NCBI GenBank assembly: GCA_025699075.1
Contig: JAILWG010000003.1
Coordinates: 1-64,000, forward strand
Source of the DNA: Candidatus Nitrosopumilus sp.
Lineage (GTDB): Archaea; Thermoproteota; Nitrososphaeria; Nitrososphaerales; Nitrosopumilaceae
Length of the DNA: 64,000 nt
Direction of reading: 5' to 3'
The notes under the pieces were generated by a model. The model was not told the origin of the DNA. It worked only from the letters and a program-made list of their open reading frames with translations, and searched no databases. Every line of letters begins with the position of its first letter. Positions within the stretch are counted from its first letter, which is position 1. Of this stretch, positions 53,745 to 61,938 are shown one piece after another. Position numbers and translations under genes: made by a program.

Positions 53745-53924
53745 TTAATTAGATCTCTTGGTATTTTGAATTAAAGTTAACCACTTGTTATTACCTTTTA
53801 TTTCAATTCCACAGGCTTCGGCAGGCGTCTTGCCGTCTAGCCCCATGTGTGGTCTAACGTAATTATGATAAATTTGGTAGCCGTCAATGATTGCAATTAT
53901 TTTATTAAAAATGAGGGTACCAAA
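53745..53924 (-). pseudogene. 3' remnant of a DDE transposase (IS6/IS240-like)
   Basis: About 59 codons are open after a TAG. They encode IIDGYQIYHNYVRPHMGLDG followed by KTPAEACGIEIKGNNKWLTL, the typical C-terminal tail of a DDE integrase-type transposase. The catalytic domain is missing, so this is a truncated insertion sequence. It ends one base before the HEPN gene start. Confidence 0.82.
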
Positions 53925-53994
53925 CTAAATAATTAAAGTCTAAATTTACGACAATATTGTATAACGTATTCTTAAAATTAATCAAAAAAGACCT

Positions 53995-54333
53995 TTAGGA
54001 ACGCATATTTTTCATATTATGAAACCAGTCGTTTGAATTCTTAATATCTTTGATGATGTTTTGAACTTTACTTATTTTACTTTTTATAATATTTGCAATT
54101 TGTATTCGTTCTTCCTCCACCATATCTCTTCCTAATACACAACGAGCTGTGGCAAACGCAATCCCCTGAAGTTCTCCCATAAAGTACCCTTGAATGAAAT
54201 CCTGTGGGTTCTCTATGTCTCCAAACTGCATAGTAAATTTTTTCAAATTATTTTCTGTAAGTTTAATTCCGCTGTATGCTTTTATTGATAAATCAAGAGT
54301 ATCGTCTATGGTTTTTCTGAATTCTTCCTTCAT
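53995..54333 (-). CDS. Unrecognised 112-aa helical protein
   Basis: Soluble helical protein (EFRKTIDDTLDLSIKAYSGI, FIQGYFMGELQGIAFATARC, IQIANIIKSKISKVQNII). No known motif. It lies between the transposase remnant and an RHH gene in the island. Confidence 0.62.
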   Translation of the reverse strand: MKEEFRKTIDDTLDLSIKAYSGIKLTENNLKKFTMQFGDIENPQDFIQGYFMGELQGIAFATARCVLGRDMVEEERIQIANIIKSKISKVQNIIKDIKNSNDWFHNMKNMRS

Positions 54334-54494
54334 TATGTTTTCACTTTTAAAAAATCATAACAACTGAATTTCCCCATGATTAAATTTCTTTTCATAAATT
54401 TCAATAAAAGTATTCATCTCAAATACAATTTTTATAATTTGATTCTTTTTTTGTGTCACAATGTATTACAAAAGATTTTTCTAGACTGGGTATG

Positions 54495-55040
54495 TTATTT
54501 TACATTTTTTGATTTAATCTCTAACATGATGGAATTTTCAGTGTATTCTGATTGAACATTTGTCCCCATTTCAAAGAATACTGTGTTGTAATAAGTCTCA
54601 AAAAATAAAGACCATTTTTCTCCCATGTCGTGATACAACACCAATCGTATGGTGTCCTTTTCTAGGTATTCCTTGATGGAAAAATTAGAAGATTTTGCTC
54701 TGTTTTTTAATATGGAAATCCATTCGTCAATACCGTGTTTTCCACGCATGGATAATGCAATTTCCTTTGATCCGCTCTCAGCTGAATTTTTTGCAATTTG
54801 AATAATTGTTTCATTGTCTAAATTTTTAATGATTTCCTTCATCGCAGATTTCAACATGACCACCCATCCTACTTCGGGTGCCAAAAGATTCCAGTTTAAG
54901 TGAGAATCAAAAATGCGATTAACATATGTGTTAAGACTAAGATGTTCTTCTCTTGAAACTGTCTTTAGTGAGTCGAGAACCTTCTTGTCAATTCTAAAAC
55001 TTACATGTTCGGTAGGCAGTTTTTTTCTTGCATTTGTCAC
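54495..55040 (-). CDS. Ribbon-helix-helix DNA-binding protein with C-terminal domain
   Basis: 181 aa from GTG 55040 (MTNARKKLPTEHVSFRIDKK). The RHH lies at the N-terminus (VSFRIDKKVLDSLKTVSREE then LSLNTYVNRIFDSHL), followed by a 140-residue C-terminal domain of unknown type (GWVVMLKSAMKEIIKNL; IRLVLYHDMGEKWSLFFETY). The frame is open to a TTG at 55124. I prefer 55040 because residues before it look non-conserved. A near-palindrome upstream may be its own operator. Confidence 0.7.
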   Translation of the reverse strand: MTNARKKLPTEHVSFRIDKKVLDSLKTVSREEHLSLNTYVNRIFDSHLNWNLLAPEVGWVVMLKSAMKEIIKNLDNETIIQIAKNSAESGSKEIALSMRGKHGIDEWISILKNRAKSSNFSIKEYLEKDTIRLVLYHDMGEKWSLFFETYYNTVFFEMGTNVQSEYTENSIMLEIKSKNVK

Positions 55041-55115
55041 ATTTGATTTTGTATGTGTAAGCGATTTTAATCTATTGAAAAAAAGTTGATTTTTTTGACT
55101 GGTTAAAAAACCATT

Positions 55116-55132
55116 GTGGAACAATGTACCAC
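55116..55132. promoter_or_regulatory. Near-palindromic operator candidate
   Basis: GTGGAACAATGTACCAC: arms GTGGxACA and TGTxCCAC match except for one base per arm. It lies upstream of the RHH gene start at 55040 and about 150 bp before the divergent TFB gene. RHH proteins bind such palindromes, so autoregulation is plausible. Confidence 0.45.
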
Positions 55133-55166
55133 ATAGTATACCAATTAATTAAATTCATGAAAAAGG

Positions 55167-55259
55167 ATGGACTTTATGAACAGATGCTATTTTGAAAAGA
55201 ATGCAAAATTAGACTGTCCTGAAAATTTTACACGGATTATTGAAAACGCAAAAAAATAA
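55167..55259 (+). CDS. Possible 30-aa peptide upstream of tfb
   Basis: ATG 55167 encodes MDFMNRCYFEKNAKLDCPEN and ends RIIENAKK, five bases before the TFB start. It has two cysteines. There is a purine-rich aaaagg just upstream. Coding status uncertain. Confidence 0.3.
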   Translation: MDFMNRCYFEKNAKLDCPENFTRIIENAKK

Positions 55260-55264
55260 GATAA

Positions 55265-56263
55265 GTGAAAATGAATATGGATTCAACATTAAATTATGAT
55301 TTTAAATTCAAATGTCAGAGATGTGGTAAAAAACAAATCATTTCTGATTTTAATTTAGGAGAAATTTTCTGTGGGCATTGCGGATTTGTATTCAATGAAA
55401 AATTAGAAAATTTAGGATATGGGTCTGGTATTGTAGATAATAACAAAGACACTCGTCGAACAGGCATACCTGTCACATTATCAAGAAATGATTTTGGTCT
55501 TTCTACTATAATTGGATCTGAAAATAAAGATGTACATGGAAAACCTATTCCCAATTCAGCCTTCTCGACAATTAAACGAATTCGAATCCAAGACAACAGA
55601 AGTCAATTAGGAAAACATTCGGATTCAAACTTTAAAATTGCATTTGAATTTCTTGATGGAATTCAAGATAAATTAGATGTACCCGATAGTGTAAAAGAGA
55701 CTGCTGCGTATATTTACAGAAAAGCAGTAGAACAAAAAATCACTATGGGCAGATCCATTTATTCAGTGATTGCCGCATCGATGTACATTGCATGTAGAAA
55801 TATGCATATGCTTCGAAATCTAAGTGACATATCTGAAATTACTAATATTAAAAGAAAGAAAATTGCTCAAAGTTACCGTGCAATTGTAAAACAATTGGAT
55901 ATGAAAATACCTGTAGTCAATCAAATTGACTATGTTTTAAAAATTTCAAATACTTTGAAGGTATCTGTAGGAACAAAAAATCTTGCATTAAAAATTCTAA
56001 AAATGGCTGAAAAATTAGACATGATGGCAGGACGTGATCCTGCGGGCATGGCTGCAGCTTCTGTTTATTATTCTGGTTTGATAAGGGGAAAAAGAATCTC
56101 TCAGTTACATATAGCTGATGCAACAGGAATTACTCCTGTTACAATAAGGAATAGGTTCAAAGAAATAAAACAAAAGATACCTCTTCAAAACGAAGAAGGG
56201 AAAAAGAAAATTTTGGACATATATCCTCAAGCTGATTCCGATTTTAGTTTTGGAGATAAATGA
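55265..56263 (+). CDS. tfb: Transcription initiation factor IIB (TFB)
   Basis: 332 aa. Zinc ribbon C17-C20/C36-C39 (FKCQRCGKK, IFCGHCGFV), B-reader/linker (GIPVTLSRNDFGLSTIIG), and two cyclin-like repeats (SDSNFKIAFEFLDGIQDKL; IDYVLKISNTLKVSVGTKNL) ending with an HTH (GITPVTIRNRFKEI). It recruits RNA polymerase with TBP. Thaumarchaea carry several TFBs; this one adjoins an Lrp-like gene and precedes the ectoine cluster, suggesting a condition-specific paralogue. Start GTG 55265, or ATG 55271. Confidence 0.95.
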   Translation: MKMNMDSTLNYDFKFKCQRCGKKQIISDFNLGEIFCGHCGFVFNEKLENLGYGSGIVDNNKDTRRTGIPVTLSRNDFGLSTIIGSENKDVHGKPIPNSAFSTIKRIRIQDNRSQLGKHSDSNFKIAFEFLDGIQDKLDVPDSVKETAAYIYRKAVEQKITMGRSIYSVIAASMYIACRNMHMLRNLSDISEITNIKRKKIAQSYRAIVKQLDMKIPVVNQIDYVLKISNTLKVSVGTKNLALKILKMAEKLDMMAGRDPAGMAAASVYYSGLIRGKRISQLHIADATGITPVTIRNRFKEIKQKIPLQNEEGKKKILDIYPQADSDFSFGDK

Positions 56264-56264
56264 C

Positions 56265-56507
56265 ATGGGAAATTCCAGTGTCGCATTTGTGTTAATAATG
56301 TGTAAATTCGAATCAATTTCTGAGATTCTTCAACAGATGAATGAAGTAGATGTTGTTGCAGAAACTGCCATTGTTGTAGGCCCATGGAAAATAATTGTAA
56401 AACTAGAAGCAACAGATCTAGATCATATTAGAGAAGCAATAAGATGGAAACTTCGTAAGATGACTGGAATAGAGTCGACATTAACGTTAGTAGAATATAT
56501 GAGTTAG
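56265..56507 (+). CDS. Stand-alone Lrp/AsnC ligand-binding protein
   Basis: 80 aa from ATG 56265, one base after the TFB stop; the frame extends to TTG 56250. RAM fold: VAFVLIMCKFESISEILQQM, VVGPWKIIVKLEATDLDHI, GIESTLTLVEYMS. No DNA-binding domain. The coupling to a TFB gene suggests that it modulates that factor (inference). Similar protein at 6110. Confidence 0.85.
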   Translation: MGNSSVAFVLIMCKFESISEILQQMNEVDVVAETAIVVGPWKIIVKLEATDLDHIREAIRWKLRKMTGIESTLTLVEYMS

Positions 56508-56563
56508 ATGATGAATTGCCAAAAATCAAAACCAGTCGTAAGTGTGGAGGGATTATTCAAAAC

Positions 56564-56653
56564 ATGAAAAAGTGTATTGTTTGCGGTAGGGAATTTGATC
56601 ATTGGTGTGACGATGTTTGTTCTACAGAGTGCTCAAGTAAATTAGAAAATTAA
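56564..56653 (+). CDS. Small zinc-finger peptide (29 aa)
   Basis: ATG 56564: MKKCIVCGREFDHWCDDVCS then TECSSKLEN, with five cysteines in the CxxCgk.F...CS.eC arrangement of short treble-clef fingers. An in-frame TTG at 56516 would add 16 residues. It lies just after the Lrp-like gene. Confidence 0.5.
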   Translation: MKKCIVCGREFDHWCDDVCSTECSSKLEN

Positions 56654-57038
56654 AGATTGATGGATCAGTCCAATACTCTGACTGACAATATTTTATTAAA
56701 AATATGATTTCTAAACATCATGGAACTAGAATTGATTATAACTCACATTTGACCTTAACCGTGCACAGGTGCAGTTTTTTCTGCAAAATCAAAAGATAAT
56801 TCTTTTGAAGTAACCACAATATTGTAATTATTTCAGGACAAATCTATTTTCACAATCTTGTATAGGGTTATGAAGAAATTTTTGGCAACTAAAGTAAGAA
56901 TTTACATAATCTATCTAACGATGACGAATAAGAAAGGGTATCAAAAAAGGACGATCGAAAAAAATTCAAATAACATTGACCATAAACGAATGAAAATATA
57001 ATTTGTTCATCTCTTGTATCTAAAGTCTATTTAAAATA
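56654..57038. other. Intergenic region without a convincing gene
   Basis: 385 bp. Only tiny ORFs such as 56922-57002 (26 codons, Lys/Asn-rich) are present and I see no coding signal. It presumably contains the 3' end of the TFB transcript and of the opposing MscS-like gene. Confidence 0.5.
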
Positions 57039-57527
57039 TCAATTTGTGCCTTTTTTTATTCCCTTTGCTTTTGTATTGCTAACTATAGAAACCTCTTCAT
57101 CAAATTTTTTGTTTGGAATTAACATCAATCTTGAATCATCCAGCTCCACAATTGTTTTCGTTAGTCCGATTTGAATGATTTTTCCCCGTTTTCCGTCAAA
57201 TTCGATACTGCTTTCTACGTTAATTCTTCTTCCTAACGCTATACTCATACCAGATATTGCGTTTTGTAGTTTATTCAGATAGATAAATGTGAAAAATAAT
57301 AGTATAGCACTTAGTGATGCAACTACTTCTATTGCTGGAGATAATATCTTCAATGTTACTGAAAGATACATTATTTCGGCAATTGCAATTATTATAAAAA
57401 TCACACCTGTTGCTTTGCCAGATCCTAACAATGTCTTAAATTTTGTAATTTCTATCATTTTGATAATGGTAAAAACTGATGCAGTAATTGCAATTGAAAT
57501 AATCGCATAAAATATGTTATCTTCCAC
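57039..57527 (-). CDS. Small MscS-type mechanosensitive channel protein
   Basis: 162 aa. Three spans (about 5-22, 38-58, 65-85) then the pore-lining segment and MscS beta domain: NAISGMSIALGRRINVESSI, GKRGKIIQIGLTKTIVELDD, LMLIPNKKF. It lacks the large cytoplasmic cage of E. coli MscS. It adjoins ectABCD; a channel gene beside ectoine genes is known in Nitrosopumilus relatives and would release solutes after hypo-osmotic shock. Confidence 0.88.
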   Translation of the reverse strand: MEDNIFYAIISIAITASVFTIIKMIEITKFKTLLGSGKATGVIFIIIAIAEIMYLSVTLKILSPAIEVVASLSAILLFFTFIYLNKLQNAISGMSIALGRRINVESSIEFDGKRGKIIQIGLTKTIVELDDSRLMLIPNKKFDEEVSIVSNTKAKGIKKGTN

Positions 57528-57635
57528 ATTTTCAACTAATTTAAAAAAAGAATAAAAAAACCTGTATCGTTAGAAGCTTAATTTAATAATATTTGTTGAC
57601 AAAACATTAACTAATTATTTTTGTAAGAATTCACA

Positions 57636-58013
57636 ATGACTGAAAATGAAGACATGGTAAAAAATTTGGCAGAGTGTTTTCAAACTAAAGGATTACAAGT
57701 TCTGACTGCAAAATGTGGTGATTTTGACGAACCTCCTGAGATTCAAGGTGTTAAGCCAGATGTAATAGGTTGGGATTCGGAAAATGAAGTATATCATTTG
57801 GCAATTGTTGCTGATTCTGATACTATTGATAACGATTCTACACAAGAAAAAATAAATGTATTATCAAAACAAGCAATGGGTACTGGCCCTTCTTGTGGCA
57901 AACGTTTGCCATTTTATGTTGGAACTACAAAAGATGCAGATGCTGTTGTTGATAAAAAATTAGAAGGAATAGATAATACATCCAGAGAAAACACACAAAA
58001 AATTCTGATTTAA
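57636..58013 (+). CDS. 125-aa protein, possible restriction-endonuclease-like fold
   Basis: MVKNLAECFQTKGLQVLTAK, then VKPDVIGWDSENEVYHLAIV. A PD followed by a beta hairpin recalls PD-(D/E)xK folds, but the second acidic/lysine pair is not obvious. It starts the cluster with ectA 5 nt downstream, so it may be co-transcribed with ectABCD. Function unassigned. Confidence 0.68.
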   Translation: MTENEDMVKNLAECFQTKGLQVLTAKCGDFDEPPEIQGVKPDVIGWDSENEVYHLAIVADSDTIDNDSTQEKINVLSKQAMGTGPSCGKRLPFYVGTTKDADAVVDKKLEGIDNTSRENTQKILI

Positions 58014-58018
58014 GAGAT

Positions 58019-58522
58019 ATGACTTCTATTATTTTTAGAGAACCTTTAGTTAGTGATGCTAACTCTATTTGGAATCTGGTAACCTCTAATAAGCCTCTTG
58101 ATGAGAATTCTAAATATCTTTATGTCTTACTTTGCCATCAATTTTCAAAAACATGTGTAGTTGCAGAACACGATTCTAAAATTGTTGGATTTCTTTCAGG
58201 CTTTATTTCTCCAAAAAATCCAGACACACTTTTTGTTTGGCAGGCAGCTGTAGATGATAAATTTAGAAACAAAGGCATTGCAAAAGAACTTGTCTTTAAG
58301 GCATTATCTCAAACAGAGCCCTCTGTGAGATTTGTTGAGGCGACTGTAACTCCTTCTAACAAAGCTTCGTTGAAATTTTTACAGAATTTTGCCTCTCAAC
58401 TAGATGCCAACTTTACAAAAATGCCCCTATTTTCAACAGAAATCTTGGGAAATGGTCACGAACCTGAAGATCTTGTTAGAATTGGTCCAGTTCAAAAAAA
58501 TCTATTGGAGGTTACAGCATGA
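58019..58522 (+). CDS. ectA: L-2,4-diaminobutyrate acetyltransferase
   Basis: GNAT-fold enzyme forming N-gamma-acetyl-diaminobutyrate. 167 aa. EctA features: REPLVSDANSIWNLV, KYLYVLLCHQFSKTCVVAE, FVWQAAVDDKFRNKGIAKEL (acetyl-CoA loop). It overlaps ectB by 4 nt. Confidence 0.95.
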   Translation: MTSIIFREPLVSDANSIWNLVTSNKPLDENSKYLYVLLCHQFSKTCVVAEHDSKIVGFLSGFISPKNPDTLFVWQAAVDDKFRNKGIAKELVFKALSQTEPSVRFVEATVTPSNKASLKFLQNFASQLDANFTKMPLFSTEILGNGHEPEDLVRIGPVQKNLLEVTA

Positions 58523-59814
58523 AACAAATCAATGCTATTGAATCTCAAGTAAGATCTTATTGCAGAGCATATCCTGTAATGTTTGAAAAAGCGAAAGGTC
58601 CATTCCTTATTGATGAAGATGGAAAAAAATACTATGATTTTCTATGTGGTGCTGGATCTCTAAATTATGGTCACAATAATCCAATTCTTAAAAAAGAGAT
58701 TATCAATTATCTTAACCAAGATGGAATAACACACAGTCTCGATCTTGCCACAAAGTCTAAAGAAGAGTTCTTAGATTCTTTCTCAAAAAATATTTTGGCT
58801 CCTAGACATATGAGCTATAAAATCCAGTTTACTGGGCCTACTGGAACAAATGCAGTGGAAGCAGCACTAAAGATTGCAAGAAAAGTTACAGGTCGAACTC
58901 ATATAATCTCATTCACAAACGGTTTTCATGGTGTAACACTAGGTTCTGTAGCTGCTACAGGAAACAAACATCATAGAGGTGGTGCAGGAACATCTCTAAA
59001 CGATGTTACATTTATGCCATATGATGGTTATATGGGAAAAAAAATCAACACTGTTGATTACCTGCGACGTGTTTTGGAGGATAATAGTAGTGGAATAGAT
59101 GTTCCAGCTGCTGTTATTTTAGAAACCGTTCAAGGTGAAGGTGGTATTAACATTGCAAGCTCCAAATGGCTTCAATCTTTACAAGATCTTTGTCATGAAT
59201 TTGGAATCTTGATGATTGTAGATGATATTCAAGTAGGTTGTGGTCGTACTGGTACATTTTTCAGTTTTGAAAATTTGGGTATTGAACCTGATCTAATAGT
59301 AATGTCAAAATCTCTCAGTGGATTTGGATTACCTTTTTCATTACTTTTACTAAGACCTGAACTTGACAAATGGAAGCCTGGGGAACACAATGGGACCTTT
59401 AGAGGAAACAATATGGCATTTCTTACTGCCAAGACTGCAATTGATCATTTTTGGACTACGCAGGAATTAGAAGCAGAAATTGCAATTAAATCTAATATTT
59501 TACAAACTAGGCTTGAAAAAATTACTAAAGAAAATCTTTCTTCTGAGATTGAAGTTCGTGGAAAAGGCATGGTTTATGGAATTGATTGTATTTTAGAAGA
59601 TTTGGCAAGTGCAATTAAACAAAAATGCTTTGAAAATGGATTAATTCTTGAAACATGTGGATCTGATGACCAAGTTGTAAAACTTCTTCCTGCTTTGACT
59701 ATTGCTGAAAATGACTTGAGAGAAGGATTGAATATTTTGGAGAAAAGTGTCAAACAAGTAATGAGTCAATCTGATTTTCAGAAAAAACTTGAAGATTGGG
59801 TAGTTCAAAAATGA
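58519..59814 (+). CDS. ectB: Diaminobutyrate-2-oxoglutarate transaminase
   Basis: PLP class III aminotransferase supplying diaminobutyrate from aspartate semialdehyde. 431 aa. FTGPTGTNAVEAALKIARK, FTNGFHGVTLGSVAATGN, VDDIQVGCGRTGTFFSFE and the PLP lysine in VMSKSLSGFGLP. It is in the ectABCD operon; the stop overlaps the ectC start. Confidence 0.96.
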   Translation: MKQINAIESQVRSYCRAYPVMFEKAKGPFLIDEDGKKYYDFLCGAGSLNYGHNNPILKKEIINYLNQDGITHSLDLATKSKEEFLDSFSKNILAPRHMSYKIQFTGPTGTNAVEAALKIARKVTGRTHIISFTNGFHGVTLGSVAATGNKHHRGGAGTSLNDVTFMPYDGYMGKKINTVDYLRRVLEDNSSGIDVPAAVILETVQGEGGINIASSKWLQSLQDLCHEFGILMIVDDIQVGCGRTGTFFSFENLGIEPDLIVMSKSLSGFGLPFSLLLLRPELDKWKPGEHNGTFRGNNMAFLTAKTAIDHFWTTQELEAEIAIKSNILQTRLEKITKENLSSEIEVRGKGMVYGIDCILEDLASAIKQKCFENGLILETCGSDDQVVKLLPALTIAENDLREGLNILEKSVKQVMSQSDFQKKLEDWVVQK

Positions 59815-60200
59815 TAGTACGTAATATTGAATCTCTTCGTGAAACAGAACGACAAATTGATTCAAAAAATTGGTCAAGCACCAGACTTATTCTTAAAGAT
59901 GATGACATGGGTTTTTCATTTCATGAAACTGTTCTTTATCCTGACACGGAAACCAAAATTTGGTACAAAAATCATCTTGAAGCAGTATATTGTATTGAAG
60001 GAACTGGTGAAATTCAAGAAGATGATGGAACAAAACATAACATTAACCCCGGAACCATTTATGCTTTAGACAAACATGACAAACATGTTCTTAGAGCATT
60101 TTCAAAAATGAGGATGATTTGTGTATTTAATCCTCCATTGGTTGGACCTGAAAAACATGACGCAAATGGAGTTTATCCTTTAATTAATCCAGGATCTTAA
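59811..60200 (+). CDS. ectC: L-ectoine synthase
   Basis: Cupin that closes the tetrahydropyrimidine ring. 129 aa from ATG 59811 (MIVRNIESLRETERQI); an upstream in-frame start (59796) would lie inside ectB. Metal and substrate residues in WYKNHLEAVYCIEGTGEIQE and DKHDKHVLRAF. ATGA overlap with ectB. Confidence 0.95.
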   Translation: MIVRNIESLRETERQIDSKNWSSTRLILKDDDMGFSFHETVLYPDTETKIWYKNHLEAVYCIEGTGEIQEDDGTKHNINPGTIYALDKHDKHVLRAFSKMRMICVFNPPLVGPEKHDANGVYPLINPGS

Positions 60201-60202
60201 TT

Positions 60203-61123
60203 ATGTCTGACAATAAAACTGAAATGGATTTTTATCCTACTCGAACTAGTTCTAAATCAAGTGTTCTTCCAAGAACAGATCCTGTTACATATTGTGATTC
60301 TTGTGATGAATTAACTAAAGACCAAGTTGAATTCTTTGAAAAAAATGGATATATTATTTTTGAGAATTTGTTTTCTTCTGATGAGGTTGGTAAATTATTT
60401 GATGAACTTACTTTACTTTCTAATGATGAAACAAAAAAAGATATGCCACAATTTATCTTAGAAGAAACACAAAGAGATGTACGATCTATTTTTGAAGTTC
60501 ATAAAATTAGTACATTATACAATCGACTTTGTAGAGATAAGAGAATTTTAAAAATTGTACAACAACTTTTGGGAAGTAAAGTCTACATTCATCAATCTAG
60601 GGTAAATCTTAAACCTGGATTTGATGGTAAAGAGTTCTATTGGCATTCTGATTTTGAAACCTGGCACTCTGAAGATGGCATGCCAAATATGCGTGCCATA
60701 TCTTGTTCAATTAGTCTGACTAAAAATTATGAGTTTAATGGGCCACTAATGGTGATTCCTGGTTCACACAAGGATTTTGTATCTTGTAGTGGGAAAACTC
60801 CTGATGATCATTACAAACAATCTCTAAAAAGGCAAGAAATAGGCACTCCTCCAAAAGAAATTCTAGAACAAATGGTTGAAAAAAGTAAGATTGTGTCTGC
60901 AAAAGGCAGTGCTGGCTCAGTAATATTTTTTGATTGTAATATTATGCATGGTTCAAATGGAAATATCACGCCTTATCCTAGAAGTAATGCATTTTTTGTT
61001 TATAACAGCATTTGTAATACTTTGGTAGAACCATTTTGTGGTTTGAAACCTAGGCCAAATTATATTGCCTCGCATGATTTTAACCCTCTTGAATCTGTAG
61101 ATAGTTTCTTACATTCAAAATGA
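60203..61123 (+). CDS. ectD: Ectoine 5-hydroxylase
   Basis: 2-oxoglutarate/Fe(II) dioxygenase (phytanoyl-CoA hydroxylase family) converting ectoine to 5-hydroxyectoine. 306 aa. Iron ligands in YWHSDFETWHSEDG (HxD) and IMHGSNGN (distal His). It has the signature of EctD rather than a generic PhyH enzyme. Two bases separate it from ectC. Confidence 0.95.
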   Translation: MSDNKTEMDFYPTRTSSKSSVLPRTDPVTYCDSCDELTKDQVEFFEKNGYIIFENLFSSDEVGKLFDELTLLSNDETKKDMPQFILEETQRDVRSIFEVHKISTLYNRLCRDKRILKIVQQLLGSKVYIHQSRVNLKPGFDGKEFYWHSDFETWHSEDGMPNMRAISCSISLTKNYEFNGPLMVIPGSHKDFVSCSGKTPDDHYKQSLKRQEIGTPPKEILEQMVEKSKIVSAKGSAGSVIFFDCNIMHGSNGNITPYPRSNAFFVYNSICNTLVEPFCGLKPRPNYIASHDFNPLESVDSFLHSK

Positions 61124-61230
61124 TGACTATGACTCTGTACACAAAACTAAACACAGAATTAAAACAATTTCAAAAACATGGCAATGCTATTGTGTTTTTT
61201 AAAAATATTTCAAAAGTATTGGTAAGCTGA
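61120..61230 (+). CDS. Possible 36-aa peptide after ectD
   Basis: ATG 61120 overlaps the ectD stop (ATGA) and reads MMTMTLYTKLNTELKQFQKH then GNAIVFFKNISKVLVS. Coupled position supports it, but the sequence has no recognisable feature. Confidence 0.32.
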   Translation: MMTMTLYTKLNTELKQFQKHGNAIVFFKNISKVLVS

Positions 61231-61305
61231 ATTTTTTACTGTATATTTTATTCCACAATTCTATGTCTATGTAAATTTGAAAACATAAAAAAGAAAAAAT
61301 TAGTT

Positions 61306-61488
61306 TTAATGCATTTGTTTTGCTAAAACCATGTTATTAAGATCAATTACCATACATGCTGGATGTGCAATTTTTTCTACCATTATTCCACAAGTATGAC
61401 AAAATAATCTTGTTGGTTCATTACAAAATTTGCATCTGTGTTCTACTTCTAATTTTGAATCACATATTTTACAAGATTTGTTTTGCAT
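61306..61488 (-). CDS. 60-aa multi-CxxC zinc protein
   Basis: MQNKSCKICDSKLEVEHRCK, FCNEPTRLFCHTCG and a final HPAC: three CxxC pairs plus His, enough for two zinc sites in a B-box/ribbon-like arrangement. Function unknown. Confidence 0.72.
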   Translation of the reverse strand: MQNKSCKICDSKLEVEHRCKFCNEPTRLFCHTCGIMVEKIAHPACMVIDLNNMVLAKQMH

Positions 61489-61605
61489 GATGTTGAATAG
61501 AAAAATTGATTTAAAAATAATACTAAAATTAGAAGCAGCTAATTAGTCTAAGCTATATTTCTGATTCTATATGATGAGAATTACTTTTATTTAATTTCCC
61601 CTCTT

Positions 61606-61719
61606 ATGCCTTTGCTTGTTCATATTCACATGCTTTTAGAAAAACCTGAATTAAATGAAAAACAAAAAAGTCATCTTACTCTGATAAAAAATAACCTGTT
61701 ATCTGGCATGAATCTATGA
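61606..61719 (+). CDS. Possible 37-aa peptide
   Basis: ATG 61606, after a TATA-like ttttatttaat. Sequence MPLLVHIHMLLEKPELNEKQ then KSHLTLIKNNLLSGMNL, an amphipathic helix pair. It precedes the structured leader of the copper oxidase operon. Coding potential modest. Confidence 0.35.
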   Translation: MPLLVHIHMLLEKPELNEKQKSHLTLIKNNLLSGMNL

Positions 61720-61761
61720 CAAAAAATTCACAGTTTTGAACTGGTCTGGGGTGACCGCATA

Positions 61762-61915
61762 TTCTCGCATAGTTATATTATTTCTGAGCATGACCTCTAG
61801 TCAGCTATTTAGCTGACCATCCCTTATCATCTCCTACATAGTATCTATAATCATGCGAGAACAACATTTCCCTAGACACGAAAGCCATTGTGAGTTTTTT
61901 TCACAATGTTCTCGC
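61762..61915 (+). promoter_or_regulatory. Structured leader with competing inverted repeats
   Basis: TTCTCGCAT (61762-61770) is complementary to ATGCGAGAA (61853-61861). The latter's core GCGAGAA also pairs with TTCTCGC (61909-61915). Between them lie perfect hairpins GTCAGCT-attt-AGCTGAC (61800-61817) and CATTGTGA/TCACAATG (61886-61893/61901-61908, T-rich loop). The two pairings of 61853-61861 exclude each other. It sits 24 bp before a small membrane protein gene and the multicopper oxidase. It could be an RNA switch, a DNA operator array, or a small RNA gene. Confidence 0.5.
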
Positions 61916-61938
61916 TTTACACTAATGGAGATAATCTC

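Noticed and set aside
56922-57002. 26-codon ORF in the gap before the MscS-like gene
   Set aside because: Lys/Asn-rich sequence typical of random AT-rich DNA, no ribosome site.
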